Of a stretch of DNA of 64,000 nt, positions 55,574 through 64,000 are shown one piece after another. The position numbers were made by a program, and so were the translations under genes. Source of the stretch: Clostridium caldaquaticum (GTDB lineage Bacteria > Bacillota > Clostridia > Clostridiales > Clostridiaceae); NCBI RefSeq assembly GCF_023806125.1, contig NZ_JAMSKT010000011.1, positions 48,541-112,540 on the forward strand, read 5' to 3'. Below the pieces are notes generated by a model that worked only from the letters and a program-made list of their open reading frames with translations, made no database searches and was not told the DNA's origin. Position 1 is the first letter of the stretch. Every line of letters begins with the position of its first letter.

Positions 55574-56923
55574 TTACCAAAGTTTTTTAATGTAGCCCTT
55601 ACCGTGCAGGTATTTTCTAAAATTAATCATTGCTGTATAGGTTGCAAGTATATACACTGTAGGCGTACTACAGTCTTTTATTTCTTGTAAAAGAGAATCA
55701 TAAGTTTCATTTATGGTGAATCTATCCTGTGGAAGCCCTGCAACCTTTAGTCTAACAGCCATATCATAGAGTCTTATTCCGCATAACATTACCTTGTTTA
55801 TATCTAAATTTTGAAGCATTTCAAAGTTAACATCCCATATCCAAGACACATCTCTGCCGTCAGCATAATTATCATTAAGTAAAAATGCTGTATTTATTTT
55901 TCTCGTGTCAAGGCTTACAGTATTTATTGCTTGATCAAAGCCAGCAGGATTTTTTACAAGTATAATCTTAACCTCCTTGTCATCAATAGTTAGAGATTCC
56001 TGTCTTCCAAAACTGCTTGAGGTACTCTTTAATACATTAAATATAACAGAATTGCTTATACCTAAGGTATTAGCAATAGAATATGCACAAAGTGCATTAT
56101 AAATATTATAGGTTCCTGGCTGATTGATAAAATATTCATTGCCATCTATTTGAACTAGGGATGAAGTAGGTGTCTGTTCGATTATACTTTCTACAGAAAA
56201 TTTCAGTTCAGGTCTTTTATAGCCACATTCTTTGCAGTAAAAGTTTCCTAAGTGATTGTATGTTATAAATTCATAACTGTAGGGGTTTTTGCAATTTTTA
56301 CAAAACTTTGCATCTGCATTTATATCTATTGCTTTATTCCCATTAGTTGAAGAATTGAAGCCGTAATATACTATTTCATTTGGGAAACTTAAATCTCCAA
56401 GAAGAGATTCATCTCCATTCAGTACTAATGTAGAATAAGGAGTCTTTTCGATTCCAGAAAGAATCTTTTTTAAAGTTGTATAAACTTCACCGTATCTATC
56501 AAGCTGGTCTCTGAATAAATTTGTAACAGTAATTATTTTTGGTTTAATATAATCAGTAATTAAAGTTAAGTTAGCTTCATCTACTTCTATAACAGCATAT
56601 TTTCTTTGTTGACTTTTTTTAAATTTAAAATTTTCTATAAAACAGGATACAATACCAGGTAACATATTGGCACCAGTACTATTGGTTATTACAAAGTCTC
56701 CATTATTCTTTATTATATTATATATTAAACTTGTAGTAGTTGTTTTTCCATTAGTACCAGTTATTAAAATTACGTTATAATCTTTTGCAGCTTTAAACAA
56801 TATGTCTTTATCTATTTTTAATGCAATTTTTCCTGGGAAATTGCTGCCGCCTTTAAATAAAAACTTAGACAGTTTTATAATAATTTTTGAAACTATAATG
56901 CTTATAAATGACTTAAGTATAAT
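55574..56923 (-). CDS. murT: Lipid II isoglutaminyl synthase, Mur-ligase subunit MurT
   Basis: 449 residues if read from an ATT start. Mur-ligase ATP loop ITGTNGKTTTT near 55, central domain with a Cys4 zinc ribbon (CKNCKNP ... CKECGY near 240-265) characteristic of MurT, and C-terminal DUF1727. No ATG/GTG/TTG gives the family's N-terminus: the first conventional start (TTG 56800) would drop the conserved GGSNFPGKIALKI segment, which reads open upstream. AAGGTGG lies nine bases before ATT at 56923. Sits between capA (36 bases upstream) and gatD. Confidence 0.88.
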   Translation of the reverse strand: MILKSFISIIVSKIIIKLSKFLFKGGSNFPGKIALKIDKDILFKAAKDYNVILITGTNGKTTTTSLIYNIIKNNGDFVITNSTGANMLPGIVSCFIENFKFKKSQQRKYAVIEVDEANLTLITDYIKPKIITVTNLFRDQLDRYGEVYTTLKKILSGIEKTPYSTLVLNGDESLLGDLSFPNEIVYYGFNSSTNGNKAIDINADAKFCKNCKNPYSYEFITYNHLGNFYCKECGYKRPELKFSVESIIEQTPTSSLVQIDGNEYFINQPGTYNIYNALCAYSIANTLGISNSVIFNVLKSTSSSFGRQESLTIDDKEVKIILVKNPAGFDQAINTVSLDTRKINTAFLLNDNYADGRDVSWIWDVNFEMLQNLDINKVMLCGIRLYDMAVRLKVAGLPQDRFTINETYDSLLQEIKDCSTPTVYILATYTAMINFRKYLHGKGYIKKLW

Positions 56924-56959
56924 TTTAAAACACCACCTTGTTTAAGATTATATATACAT

Positions 56960-58132
56960 TTAATTATTATTGACATCTATATAGAAAAAATCATCCTCTA
57001 ATTTAAAATCTAGATTTGTTGAAAGTTTGTTCAGTCTTGTTAAAAACGCAGTCTTTTTAGTTCCTTCAAGTGGCGTTGGACAATAATCATTAGCATTGCT
57101 CACTGAAGATATGCTGCAGGGTATAATTTTTATTCCATAAGATTTAAGCTTATTATTTTCAAATTTAAAATTGGTTTGAAGAATAAAAGTATCTTTATCT
57201 GTAAAATTTTTATTGTTTCCGTAAATAAAATTCCCTAAGCTGTAGGCTATAATCTTTCCTTTATATTTTTCAATACCTTGTATTGCATTAGGATGATGAC
57301 CTATAATAAGATCTGCACCATTATCAATAGCATAATGAGCTAAATTTTTTTGAGCATTGTTAGGAGTTGAAGCACCCTCTGTTCCCCAATGAAAATTTAT
57401 TATAACTGTACAATTTTCACTTTTTAGTGAAGCTATGTCTTCTTTTAATTTAGACATAAATGCATTATCATAAGTGTAAGCTTGATAACCTAAAAATCCT
57501 AATTTATTTCCCTTTACTTCCGTTACCCATTTTTCGCCTTCGCCGAAAAAGTTAATATTTTCTGTTTTTAAAGCATTTTTTGTATCTTGAAATCCTTTGT
57601 CTAAATAGTCTTTTGTATGATTATTTGAAAGATTAACAGCTTCAATATTTCCTATATTTAAAGCTTTTGCATAAGTAGGAGGAGCTTTAAACATAGGGGT
57701 CTTTCCAGTTTTTAAAGTAGCATTTGTAAATGTTGTTTCTAAATTTGTTGTAGTTATATCATCTTCCTTAAAAATATCAGCAACATTTTTATATATATAG
57801 GAGTAGTCCTTATCATATTTCTCTAAAACCTGAGTTAAAGAACCATTGTAAGAAATCTTACTATCCCAGCCAATAATAGAATTTCCTGTACTGCTTAAAG
57901 TAATTTCGCTTAACTTTAAAGTCTTAGAAGTTTCAGTAGTTACAACTTTGTTTTCTAAAGCTTTATTATCGGAATTTTGCTCTGATAATTTTGTGGTTTC
58001 CTTTTGAGTATTCTGATTGAAAGTTTGTTTATCCATTTTTTCAGCTATTTTATATGTTATGGAAAAAGAAGAAACAGATAATATTCCTAATGTAGCAATT
58101 ATAATGATTGTATTTTTAATTTGTTTTTTCAA
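56960..58132 (-). CDS. CapA-family (PGA_cap) metallophosphoesterase-like protein
   Basis: 390 residues. N-terminal signal anchor (about 7-28), Ser/Thr/Lys linker (~30-75), then the CapA/PgsA domain: STGNSIIGWD near 80, TTNLETTFTN near 120, NLSNNHTKDYLDKGF near 165, and IINFHWGTE ... IGHHPNAIQGIEKYKGKIIAYSLGN near 245-295. Relatives take part in poly-gamma-glutamate anchoring, but most solitary copies have unknown roles. First gene of an apparent capA-murT-gatD unit. TTG start behind AAGGGGG. Confidence 0.85.
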   Translation of the reverse strand: MKKQIKNTIIIIATLGILSVSSFSITYKIAEKMDKQTFNQNTQKETTKLSEQNSDNKALENKVVTTETSKTLKLSEITLSSTGNSIIGWDSKISYNGSLTQVLEKYDKDYSYIYKNVADIFKEDDITTTNLETTFTNATLKTGKTPMFKAPPTYAKALNIGNIEAVNLSNNHTKDYLDKGFQDTKNALKTENINFFGEGEKWVTEVKGNKLGFLGYQAYTYDNAFMSKLKEDIASLKSENCTVIINFHWGTEGASTPNNAQKNLAHYAIDNGADLIIGHHPNAIQGIEKYKGKIIAYSLGNFIYGNNKNFTDKDTFILQTNFKFENNKLKSYGIKIIPCSISSVSNANDYCPTPLEGTKKTAFLTRLNKLSTNLDFKLEDDFFYIDVNNN

Positions 58133-58339
58133 AATTAATCCCCCTTGTATTCTTAGTAATTTTTACGCCCTTTAAGTTAAAAGTTTTTTTCAAAATCATA
58201 TTTATTTTATCATAAATAGAGTTTATGTTTCAAATTAAATAAAAAGTTAAAGTTTTTAATTAGTTATTATTGTGGCTTTTTTTAAATTCATTTGTTAAAA
58301 TGTTTATAAATATACCATTATGACTAATGAGGTGTAATA

Positions 58340-60166
58340 ATGAAAGATATAAAAATGATAAAATATATCAAAAATATAATGAATAAAATCAGAAAACGAT
58401 TTAAACATTTGAAAATTGAAGTAATTTTGGATAAAACTAAATATAATTTTAAAAAGGGAAAGATTAAAACAGGTGTTCAAAATTTTAAAGAGATTATTAA
58501 AGGAAATAAAAAAGTTTATATTATCGCTTTTATTGTTTTTGCGATAGTAATTTCAGCTTTTACAGCAACAGTTTTAAGGAATACTAAAAGTGCTGATACA
58601 ATAGGTAAAAAATATGTATTTGAAAGTAATACTGCTGAAGATTATTATTATAATAGTCAGTATGATCTGGCTATAGAAGAGTATAAAAAACTTCAGGAAA
58701 AAGATTTAAAAGAAGGTCTTTGGGATGCAAAAATAGGAGAAATATACTCAGTGGAAGGAGATAAAGAAAATTCAAAAAAATTTATAGATAAAGCAAAGGC
58801 ATTAGGAAGTAAAAATGCGGAAGTTTTAAACTATGTTGTTTTTACAGAGTTAATGAATAAAGATTATAAAGAAGCCTTACAGCATGGAGAAGAAGCCTTA
58901 GGTCAATTTCCAAAAGATAAAAGTTTAATTAAGACAATGTTTACAGTTTATATGGCTAATAATATGCTAGATAAAGCTAAAGCATTGGTTGACAATTATC
59001 CTGTAGATGAAAAATCTGCCTGTGATTTAGCAGAGTATGCAAGAATGCTTATAGCTGATGGCAATTGGGAAGAAGGTTATAAAAGATTAAGAAGAGCCTG
59101 GGATATAGATAAAGATGAGTATAGAATTTATGATGTTTTAGCACAGAGTTCAATTTACAATAAAGACAAGCTGCTTGAAGATATTACAGCACTTTCAGAA
59201 AAAAATCCTGACGACTTAGCTTATAAAATGTGGCTTGCAAAGATATATTCAACGGATGAAGTTACAGCCGAACAAGGCAGCAAGCTTGTTGAGGAATTAA
59301 AAACAAAAGATGTTGGCAGTATTGAAGTAAAGGTTATTGAAGCCGCTGTGCTGCAAAGTCTTAAACAGTCTGAAAAAGCTGATGAGCTTATTAAAAAAGT
59401 TATAGAAGAAAATAAGGAAGATTATAGAGTATTTCATACAGCAGGCTGGTATTATTTAAATAAAAAAGACTTAAATACAGCTATGCAGTATTGCAGGGAA
59501 TCTATTAAGAAAAATAAAGAATACAGTGATAATTATGGATTTTTAATGCCTGAGATACTTAAAGCATTAGGAAAAACAAAAGAAGGAGATCCTTATTTTA
59601 GAACAGCAATATATAAGGAACCTTATAATTACAATATAATGCTTACAGCTGCAAACTATTATTGGAATACAACTAAGGATAGTGTAAAGGCACTAGAATA
59701 TTTTAATTTTGCTGAAATCATAAAGCCTGACGAACCAGAAATTAAATATAATATGGCTTTAATAAATATATCCAATAATAATACAGAGGATGCAATAAGA
59801 CTACTTAAAGAATGTATTAAATTGTCTGACGATATAGCTAAGTATCATAGAACTTTGGGAACAATTTATTTATTAAATGGTAATGCGGCAGAGGCGATAA
59901 AGGAAATAAGATATGCCTATGGTTCTGACGAAAGTGATATACTTACATTAAATAATGCCGGATGCTACTATATAACTCAAGATGTAAATTTTGTAAAGGG
60001 TGAATACAATCTAAGAAAGGCATTAGAAGGAATAAATGCTTCTACGGATAAATATACTTCTGATACTATTAAAGAAAACTATAGAAAGGCTAAAGAACTT
60101 ATAGACAAATATAATAATGGAAATGGAAATCAAATAAAAATGCCAGAGTTTATTTTGTTTTATTAA
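58340..60166 (+). CDS. Membrane-anchored TPR-repeat protein
   Basis: 608 residues. Basic N-terminus (~1-50), one transmembrane helix (about 52-74, VYIIAFIVFAIVISAFTATV), then extracytoplasmic tetratricopeptide repeats (~95-590; e.g. AEDYYYNSQYDLAIEEYKKL, FHTAGWYYLNKKDLNTAMQYC, YHRTLGTIYLLNGNAAEAIKEI). A scaffold for protein complexes by family knowledge; partner unknown. ATG behind ATGAGGTGT. Divergent from capA. Confidence 0.82.
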   Translation: MKDIKMIKYIKNIMNKIRKRFKHLKIEVILDKTKYNFKKGKIKTGVQNFKEIIKGNKKVYIIAFIVFAIVISAFTATVLRNTKSADTIGKKYVFESNTAEDYYYNSQYDLAIEEYKKLQEKDLKEGLWDAKIGEIYSVEGDKENSKKFIDKAKALGSKNAEVLNYVVFTELMNKDYKEALQHGEEALGQFPKDKSLIKTMFTVYMANNMLDKAKALVDNYPVDEKSACDLAEYARMLIADGNWEEGYKRLRRAWDIDKDEYRIYDVLAQSSIYNKDKLLEDITALSEKNPDDLAYKMWLAKIYSTDEVTAEQGSKLVEELKTKDVGSIEVKVIEAAVLQSLKQSEKADELIKKVIEENKEDYRVFHTAGWYYLNKKDLNTAMQYCRESIKKNKEYSDNYGFLMPEILKALGKTKEGDPYFRTAIYKEPYNYNIMLTAANYYWNTTKDSVKALEYFNFAEIIKPDEPEIKYNMALINISNNNTEDAIRLLKECIKLSDDIAKYHRTLGTIYLLNGNAAEAIKEIRYAYGSDESDILTLNNAGCYYITQDVNFVKGEYNLRKALEGINASTDKYTSDTIKENYRKAKELIDKYNNGNGNQIKMPEFILFY

Positions 60167-60261
60167 ATTATTAAAATACAATAAATTTTCATCCCGTAAT
60201 AAATTGTTTATACTTATATTCATTAATAAAGGGAGATTATATAAAGAAAGGGGACTCTATT

Positions 60262-61242
60262 ATGTATGTTTTAAAATTCGAAAATATATATTTTGATAAA
60301 ATTTGGGGAGGAAGAGATTTTCAGCTTTTCAGAGATAATCTTCCAGAGGGGAATATAGGAGAAAGCTGGGATGTGTCTTGTCATCCTCACGGTGTAAGTG
60401 TAGTTGCAAATGGTAAATTCAAAGGCATGAAGCTGGATGAACTTATTAAGTTAAAAGGGGCGGAGGTAATAGGTACTAAAATTTCTTTAGATAGGTTTCC
60501 TCTGCTTGTAAAATTAATTAATGCAAAGGAAAAGCTTTCAGTTCAAGTTCATCCTCAGGATAAGTATGCCAAAGAAACAGAAGGAGAAATGGGAAAAACT
60601 GAAGTATGGTATGTAGTTGAAGCTTTTGAAGGTGCCAATTTAGTTGTTGGAACAAAGAACTGTACAAAAGAGCAGTTTAAAAATGCAATAGAAACAGGTC
60701 ATTTTGATGAATTTATGAACAAAGTATATGTACAAAAAGGCGATGTATATTTTGTTAAAAGCGGATTGGTGCACGCAATAGGAGAAGGAGTAATAATAGC
60801 TGAAATACAGCAAAACAGTGACACTACTTATAGAGTATTCGACTATAATAGAGGTAGAGAATTACATTTAGAAAAAGCTTTAGATGTTGTTGATTTAAGT
60901 TTAGTTGGAGAAAAGAGCAAAGGATTGAAGGTTCAAGAGGAAGGTTACAGTAAGACTTACTATTGTCTTTGTGAGCATTTTTCACTTGAACTTTATGATG
61001 TTGAGGAAAGCGTCAAGGAGAGCAGTGATAGGGAAAGATTTTATATTTTTACAGCTGTAGAAGGAGAAGGAGAAATCTTATATAAAAGAGGAGTTGAGAA
61101 AATTAAAAAGGGAGACAGTTTTATGATTCCTGCAGCTCTTGGAGATTATGAAATAAAGGGTAAGCTTAAGCTTTTAAAGAGTTATGTGCCAGATATGGAA
61201 ACTGTTAAGCATGATATATTGAATAAGGTTGTTGCAGAATAG
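60262..61242 (+). CDS. manA: Mannose-6-phosphate isomerase, class I
   Basis: 326 residues, Firmicute short type. Zinc ligands in QVHPQDKYA (Gln-x-His near 95), Glu in GKTEVWYV near 115 and His in VHAIGEG near 174; active-site DYNRGRELHL near 195. Interconverts mannose-6-P and fructose-6-P, so it links glycolysis (pfkA lies downstream) with any GDP-mannose route (the nucleotidyltransferase at 22926). ATG behind AAAGGGGA. Confidence 0.93.
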   Translation: MYVLKFENIYFDKIWGGRDFQLFRDNLPEGNIGESWDVSCHPHGVSVVANGKFKGMKLDELIKLKGAEVIGTKISLDRFPLLVKLINAKEKLSVQVHPQDKYAKETEGEMGKTEVWYVVEAFEGANLVVGTKNCTKEQFKNAIETGHFDEFMNKVYVQKGDVYFVKSGLVHAIGEGVIIAEIQQNSDTTYRVFDYNRGRELHLEKALDVVDLSLVGEKSKGLKVQEEGYSKTYYCLCEHFSLELYDVEESVKESSDRERFYIFTAVEGEGEILYKRGVEKIKKGDSFMIPAALGDYEIKGKLKLLKSYVPDMETVKHDILNKVVAE

Positions 61243-61479
61243 ATTTTAATTTTTATCATTAAATTTAATGAGTTTTTGGGATTGAATATTCATTTCGTCT
61301 TCATTTTTACTTTTAAGTATATTAGAGATAATATGGCAATAATAAATATATACTAATTAAGATTGTGCACAATAAAAATATTATGATACACTATTTGCCA
61401 GTATTACTAAGGAATATTTATCATATTTAAGATAAAATATGTATATTTAGAAAAAATAAAAAAATATTAAGAATTATGT

Positions 61480-61507
61480 TTGATTTTAGAGTTTTACGTT
61501 GTATAAT
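61480..61507 (+). promoter_or_regulatory. Sigma-A promoter of pfkA
   Basis: TTGATT (61480-61485) and TATAAT (61502-61507) with 16-base spacing, 31 bases upstream of the chosen start. Confidence 0.6.
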
Positions 61508-61538
61508 AGAACTAAAAGTATTTTGGAGGGATATGCAA

Positions 61539-62636
61539 ATGGCAGACAATATAAAAAAGATTGCTCTACTAACAGGCGGTGGAGATTGTCCTGGATTAAA
61601 TGCAGTAATTAGAGCGGCAACTCGAACAGCAATGCTAAAGTATGGTTATGAAGTTATAGGTTATAAATTTGGTTATAGAGGACTGTACAACAACGATTAT
61701 ATACGCCTAGACCTTGATAGTGTTTCAGGTATATTACATAAAGGTGGTACTATACTATATAGTTCTAACAAAGATAACCTTTTTGATTACCAAGTTGAAG
61801 AAAATGGTAAAATAGTAAAAAAAGATGTATCTGATGTAGCAGTTGAGAACTTAAAGGAAGCAGGAGTAGATGTTCTTGTAGTTATAGGTGGAGATGGAAC
61901 CTTAACTAGTGCCAGAGACTTTGCAAGAAAAGGTGTAAAGGTTATAGGGGTACCTAAGACTATAGATAACGATTTGGCATCTACAGATATAACTTTTGGA
62001 TTTAACACTGCAGTAGGGATAGCTACTGAGGCATTAGACAGACTTCATACTACAGCTGAATCACATCATAGAATAATGATACTTGAAGTTATGGGTAGAA
62101 ATGCAGGTTGGATTGCTCTTGAATCTGGTATAGCTGGTTCTGCTGATGTTATATTAATACCTGAAATTCCATATGATCTTAATAAGGTTATTGAAAAAAT
62201 TTATGAAAGAAAAAAACACGGAAAAGTATTTAGTATTATAGTTGTAGCAGAAGGTGCAAAGTCAAAAGATGGAGATGTTGTTATAAGCAAGATAGTTGAG
62301 GATAGTCCAGACCCAATAAGATTAGGTGGAATTGCTAATAAACTTGCAATGGATTTAGAGAGAGTAATAAAGGATCATGAAATAAGAAGTACGGTTTTAG
62401 GTCATGTTCAAAGGGGAGGAACAACATCAACTTTTGATAGAGTATTATCAACAAAATATGGTGTTGCTGCTATTGATTTGATACATGAAGGTAAATTTGG
62501 AAACATGGTTTGTCTAAAGGGTAATAAGTTATCTTATGATAGTTTAGAAAATGTTATTGGAAAAAATAAAAATGTAGATCCTGATGGCGAATTAGTGAGA
62601 GTTGCAAGAAGTATAGGAATATCATTTGGTGACTAG
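61539..62636 (+). CDS. pfkA: 6-phosphofructokinase
   Basis: 365 residues. GGGDCPGLNAVIR near 13, GGDGTLTSA (Gly120), VPKTIDNDL (Lys140; catalytic Asp143) and MGRNAGWIAL. Gly at the position equivalent to E. coli 104 predicts ATP as donor; Lys at the position equivalent to 124 is more usual in PPi-dependent or the longer Streptomyces-type ATP enzymes. ATG 61539 lies eight bases after GGAGGG; an ATG at 61533 is too close, and the upstream ATG at 61476 precedes the promoter. Confidence 0.93.
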   Translation: MADNIKKIALLTGGGDCPGLNAVIRAATRTAMLKYGYEVIGYKFGYRGLYNNDYIRLDLDSVSGILHKGGTILYSSNKDNLFDYQVEENGKIVKKDVSDVAVENLKEAGVDVLVVIGGDGTLTSARDFARKGVKVIGVPKTIDNDLASTDITFGFNTAVGIATEALDRLHTTAESHHRIMILEVMGRNAGWIALESGIAGSADVILIPEIPYDLNKVIEKIYERKKHGKVFSIIVVAEGAKSKDGDVVISKIVEDSPDPIRLGGIANKLAMDLERVIKDHEIRSTVLGHVQRGGTTSTFDRVLSTKYGVAAIDLIHEGKFGNMVCLKGNKLSYDSLENVIGKNKNVDPDGELVRVARSIGISFGD

Positions 62637-62640
62637 AGTT

Positions 62641-62667
62641 TAGGCATGCATTTTTGCATGCCTATTT
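62641..62667 (+). terminator. Terminator hairpin
   Basis: 10-bp stem TAGGCATGCA (62641-62650) with TGCATGCCTA (62655-62664), 4-T loop; short T run. Confidence 0.75.
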
Positions 62668-62709
62668 AATATTATATATGGGTTTTAATGTTCAAGGTGG
62701 AGGAATAAT

Positions 62710-63489
62710 ATGAAGGAGTTAAAAAGGTATCTTGATGAAAGAATAGGTGAATATAGTTTTTATTTTGAAGATATAGATAGTTCTTATACATATAGTTTAA
62801 ACGAGAGAGCAATAATGCCTGCTGCAAGCTGCATAAAATTACCCATTGCTATAGCTCTTTTAAAAGAAGTTGAAAATAATAATATAAGCTTACAGGAAAA
62901 GGTTTTAATAAAATGTAAAGATAAAGTATATGGCAGTGGTATTTTGCATGAATTTGATGATAAGGATTACTCCATAAAGGAACTGCTGATTGCAATGCTT
63001 ATTCAAAGTGATAGTACTGCAACTAATAAAATTATTGATATTTTAGGAATGGAAAAAATAAATATATATTTTAAAGAAATGGGATTAAAGGAAACGTTTC
63101 TAAAGAGAAAGCTTAGGGATTTCACTGCTCGGGAAAAAGGACTTGAGAATCTAAGCAGTAGCTTTGATTTGGCTCAATGTCTGAAAATTCTTCATTATGG
63201 AAGCTTTTTAAACAGGGAGTATAGTAATTTTATAATAAATATATTAGACAAGTTTCAACGTAGAGATAAATTGCCTTTCTATATGCCTGAAAGAGTATGG
63301 AGTAAAATTGCAAATATATCTGGAAGCTTGAATGGGATAGAAAACGATGCTGCACTTTTGAATCTAGACAAAGGTAATTTTGTATTTGTGGTTTTATCTA
63401 AATCTCTTCCTAACAATGTATATGGAATTGTAACTTTATCTAAGCTAGGAAAGATGATGTGGGATATTATAGACAGAAATTGGAAATAG
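62710..63489 (+). CDS. Class A beta-lactamase-like serine hydrolase, altered KTG box
   Basis: 259 residues, penicillin-recognising fold without signal peptide. Ser40-x-x-Lys43 (AASCIKLP) is present; the SDN box reads S100-D-S102; the KTG box aligns to I203-S-G205 (ANISGSLNG), losing the Lys that binds the beta-lactam carboxylate. An LxxTFLKRKLRDF ... REKGLENLSS region matches the omega-loop area. Probably a cytoplasmic hydrolase or peptidase, not an antibiotic resistance enzyme. ATG behind GGTGGAGGA. Confidence 0.8.
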   Translation: MKELKRYLDERIGEYSFYFEDIDSSYTYSLNERAIMPAASCIKLPIAIALLKEVENNNISLQEKVLIKCKDKVYGSGILHEFDDKDYSIKELLIAMLIQSDSTATNKIIDILGMEKINIYFKEMGLKETFLKRKLRDFTAREKGLENLSSSFDLAQCLKILHYGSFLNREYSNFIINILDKFQRRDKLPFYMPERVWSKIANISGSLNGIENDAALLNLDKGNFVFVVLSKSLPNNVYGIVTLSKLGKMMWDIIDRNWK

Positions 63490-63505
63490 CATATGTTTTA
63501 TTATG

Positions 63506-63538
63506 ACGTACAGTTATATGTACGTTTTTATTTTTTTT
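63506..63538 (+). terminator. Rho-independent terminator
   Basis: 7-bp stem ACGTACA (63506-63512) with TGTACGT (63519-63525), then TTTTATTTTTTTT. Confidence 0.82.
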
Positions 63539-63620
63539 GTTTTATAATGCTTAAAAAATCTATTTTATTGTTTATATGTATGAAAGTAATACTATTAAAA
63601 CTATACCTGGTGTATCAATA

Positions 63621-63629
63621 TGTTATAAT
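63621..63629 (+). promoter_or_regulatory. Candidate upstream rrn promoter (P1)
   Basis: Extended -10 TGT-TATAAT; the -35 is weak. It precedes a tandem AGAGAAATAA duplication (63641-63660). Confidence 0.45.
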
Positions 63630-63783
63630 TGTAGATATAAAGAGAAATAAAGAGAAATAACGGATTATTTTCATGTAAATAGAAGTGTAAATAATATATC
63701 GTTTTATAGATGTGATATTATATAACTCGTCGCTGATTGAAAGCGACAAAATATCACTTAATAATACATGTTTAGAAAAAATG

Positions 63784-63812
63784 TTGACAATGTATAAAAT
63801 AAGTGATAAAAT
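63784..63812 (+). promoter_or_regulatory. rRNA operon promoter (P2)
   Basis: TTGACA (63784-63789) and TAAAAT (63807-63812) with exact 17-base spacing, about 115 bases upstream of 16S. Confidence 0.8.
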
Positions 63813-63818
63813 AAAAAA

Positions 63819-63925
63819 GCTGTCAGATGACAGCGAAAAATAATTGGTCTTTGAAAATTAAACAGAGAATAATTAAGATAAACCAGCAATTCTTTTGAAT
63901 TAAAAATGAGCATAAAGATTCAAAC
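63819..63925 (+). promoter_or_regulatory. rRNA leader with antitermination-type box
   Basis: A GCTGTC/GACAGC hairpin (63819-63834) is followed by GGTCTTTGAAAATTAAACAG (from 63846), the boxA-proximal sequence typical of clostridial rrn leaders, and a stretch pairing with 16S-flanking processing sequences downstream (not visible). Confidence 0.65.

Positions 63926-64000
<75 letters not shown>

Noticed and set aside
62710..63489. Antibiotic-resistance beta-lactamase
   Set aside because: No signal peptide and the KTG lysine is missing, so resistance is unlikely.

Overview
The window is AT-rich chromosomal DNA of a spore-forming, anaerobic low-GC Firmicute, most likely a Clostridium of the Clostridiaceae sensu stricto type. 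The evidence is strong purine-rich ribosome binding sites, frequent TTG/GTG starts, an H-type small acid-soluble spore protein, a GerA-type germination receptor subunit, a class II (B12-dependent) ribonucleotide reductase, class III fructose-1,6-bisphosphatase, MurT/GatD, and a clostridial rRNA leader running into the 5' end of a 16S gene at the right edge. Almost all of it looks like core genome. I see no transposase, prophage, CRISPR array, tRNA or restriction system.

Layout. 0-10 kb: spore protein sspH, a ferritin-like protein, LD-carboxypeptidase, a PEPCK/HPr-kinase-like P-loop protein, small membrane proteins, a PrcB-like lipoprotein, an Lrp regulator, and nrdJ behind tandem NrdR-type boxes. 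10-19 kb: DUF350, free methionine-R-sulfoxide reductase, a P-type cation ATPase behind a yybP-ykoY (Mn2+) riboswitch, a YaaR-like protein, glutamine-dependent NAD synthetase, an NfeD/SPFH pair and a half-size EamA transporter. 19-34 kb: an orphan GerA-type A subunit, two small repeat proteins, a GT4 glycosyltransferase followed by a nucleotidyltransferase with a degenerate phosphomannomutase domain, a 2H phosphoesterase, a GT28-like glycosyltransferase with a GNAT-like protein, a VIT/VWA protein, an Rrf2 regulator, an ECF S component, an amidase-domain protein and the CCA-adding enzyme. 35-50 kb: fbp, a short-chain dehydrogenase divergent from a serine-palmitoyltransferase-like enzyme, mntP, a CNNM/CorC-type protein, a chemoreceptor, a Fur-family regulator convergent with zinc-type ABC transporter genes, HD-GYP and FtsH-like proteins. 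50-64 kb: a DUF1232 protein overlapping rnhA, a small YtxH-like gene, tandem HTH-TPR regulators, a capA-murT-gatD operon, a TPR membrane protein, manA, pfkA, a class-A-like serine hydrolase, and the rrn promoter region.

How the genes fit together. Central carbon (fbp, pfkA, manA, perhaps the PEPCK-like protein), envelope work (murT-gatD, ldcA-like, capA, three glycosyltransferase-related proteins, amidase), metal homeostasis (Mn riboswitch/ATPase and MntP; Fur-family regulator with a Zn-type ABC pair and a 7-1-7 palindrome) and sporulation/germination are the main themes. Transcription units are short, and many end in clear hairpins, often shared by convergent genes.

I found no wholly new multi-gene system that I can defend. 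The best leads are: a murT whose conserved N-terminus can only be reached from an AUU-type start; a nucleotidyltransferase whose phosphomannomutase half has lost both the phosphoserine and the metal loop; a perfect 21-bp inverted repeat sitting on the leader of a small secreted-protein gene; a serine-palmitoyltransferase-like/SDR pair; a riboswitch that points the P-type ATPase to manganese; and twin HTH-TPR regulators.
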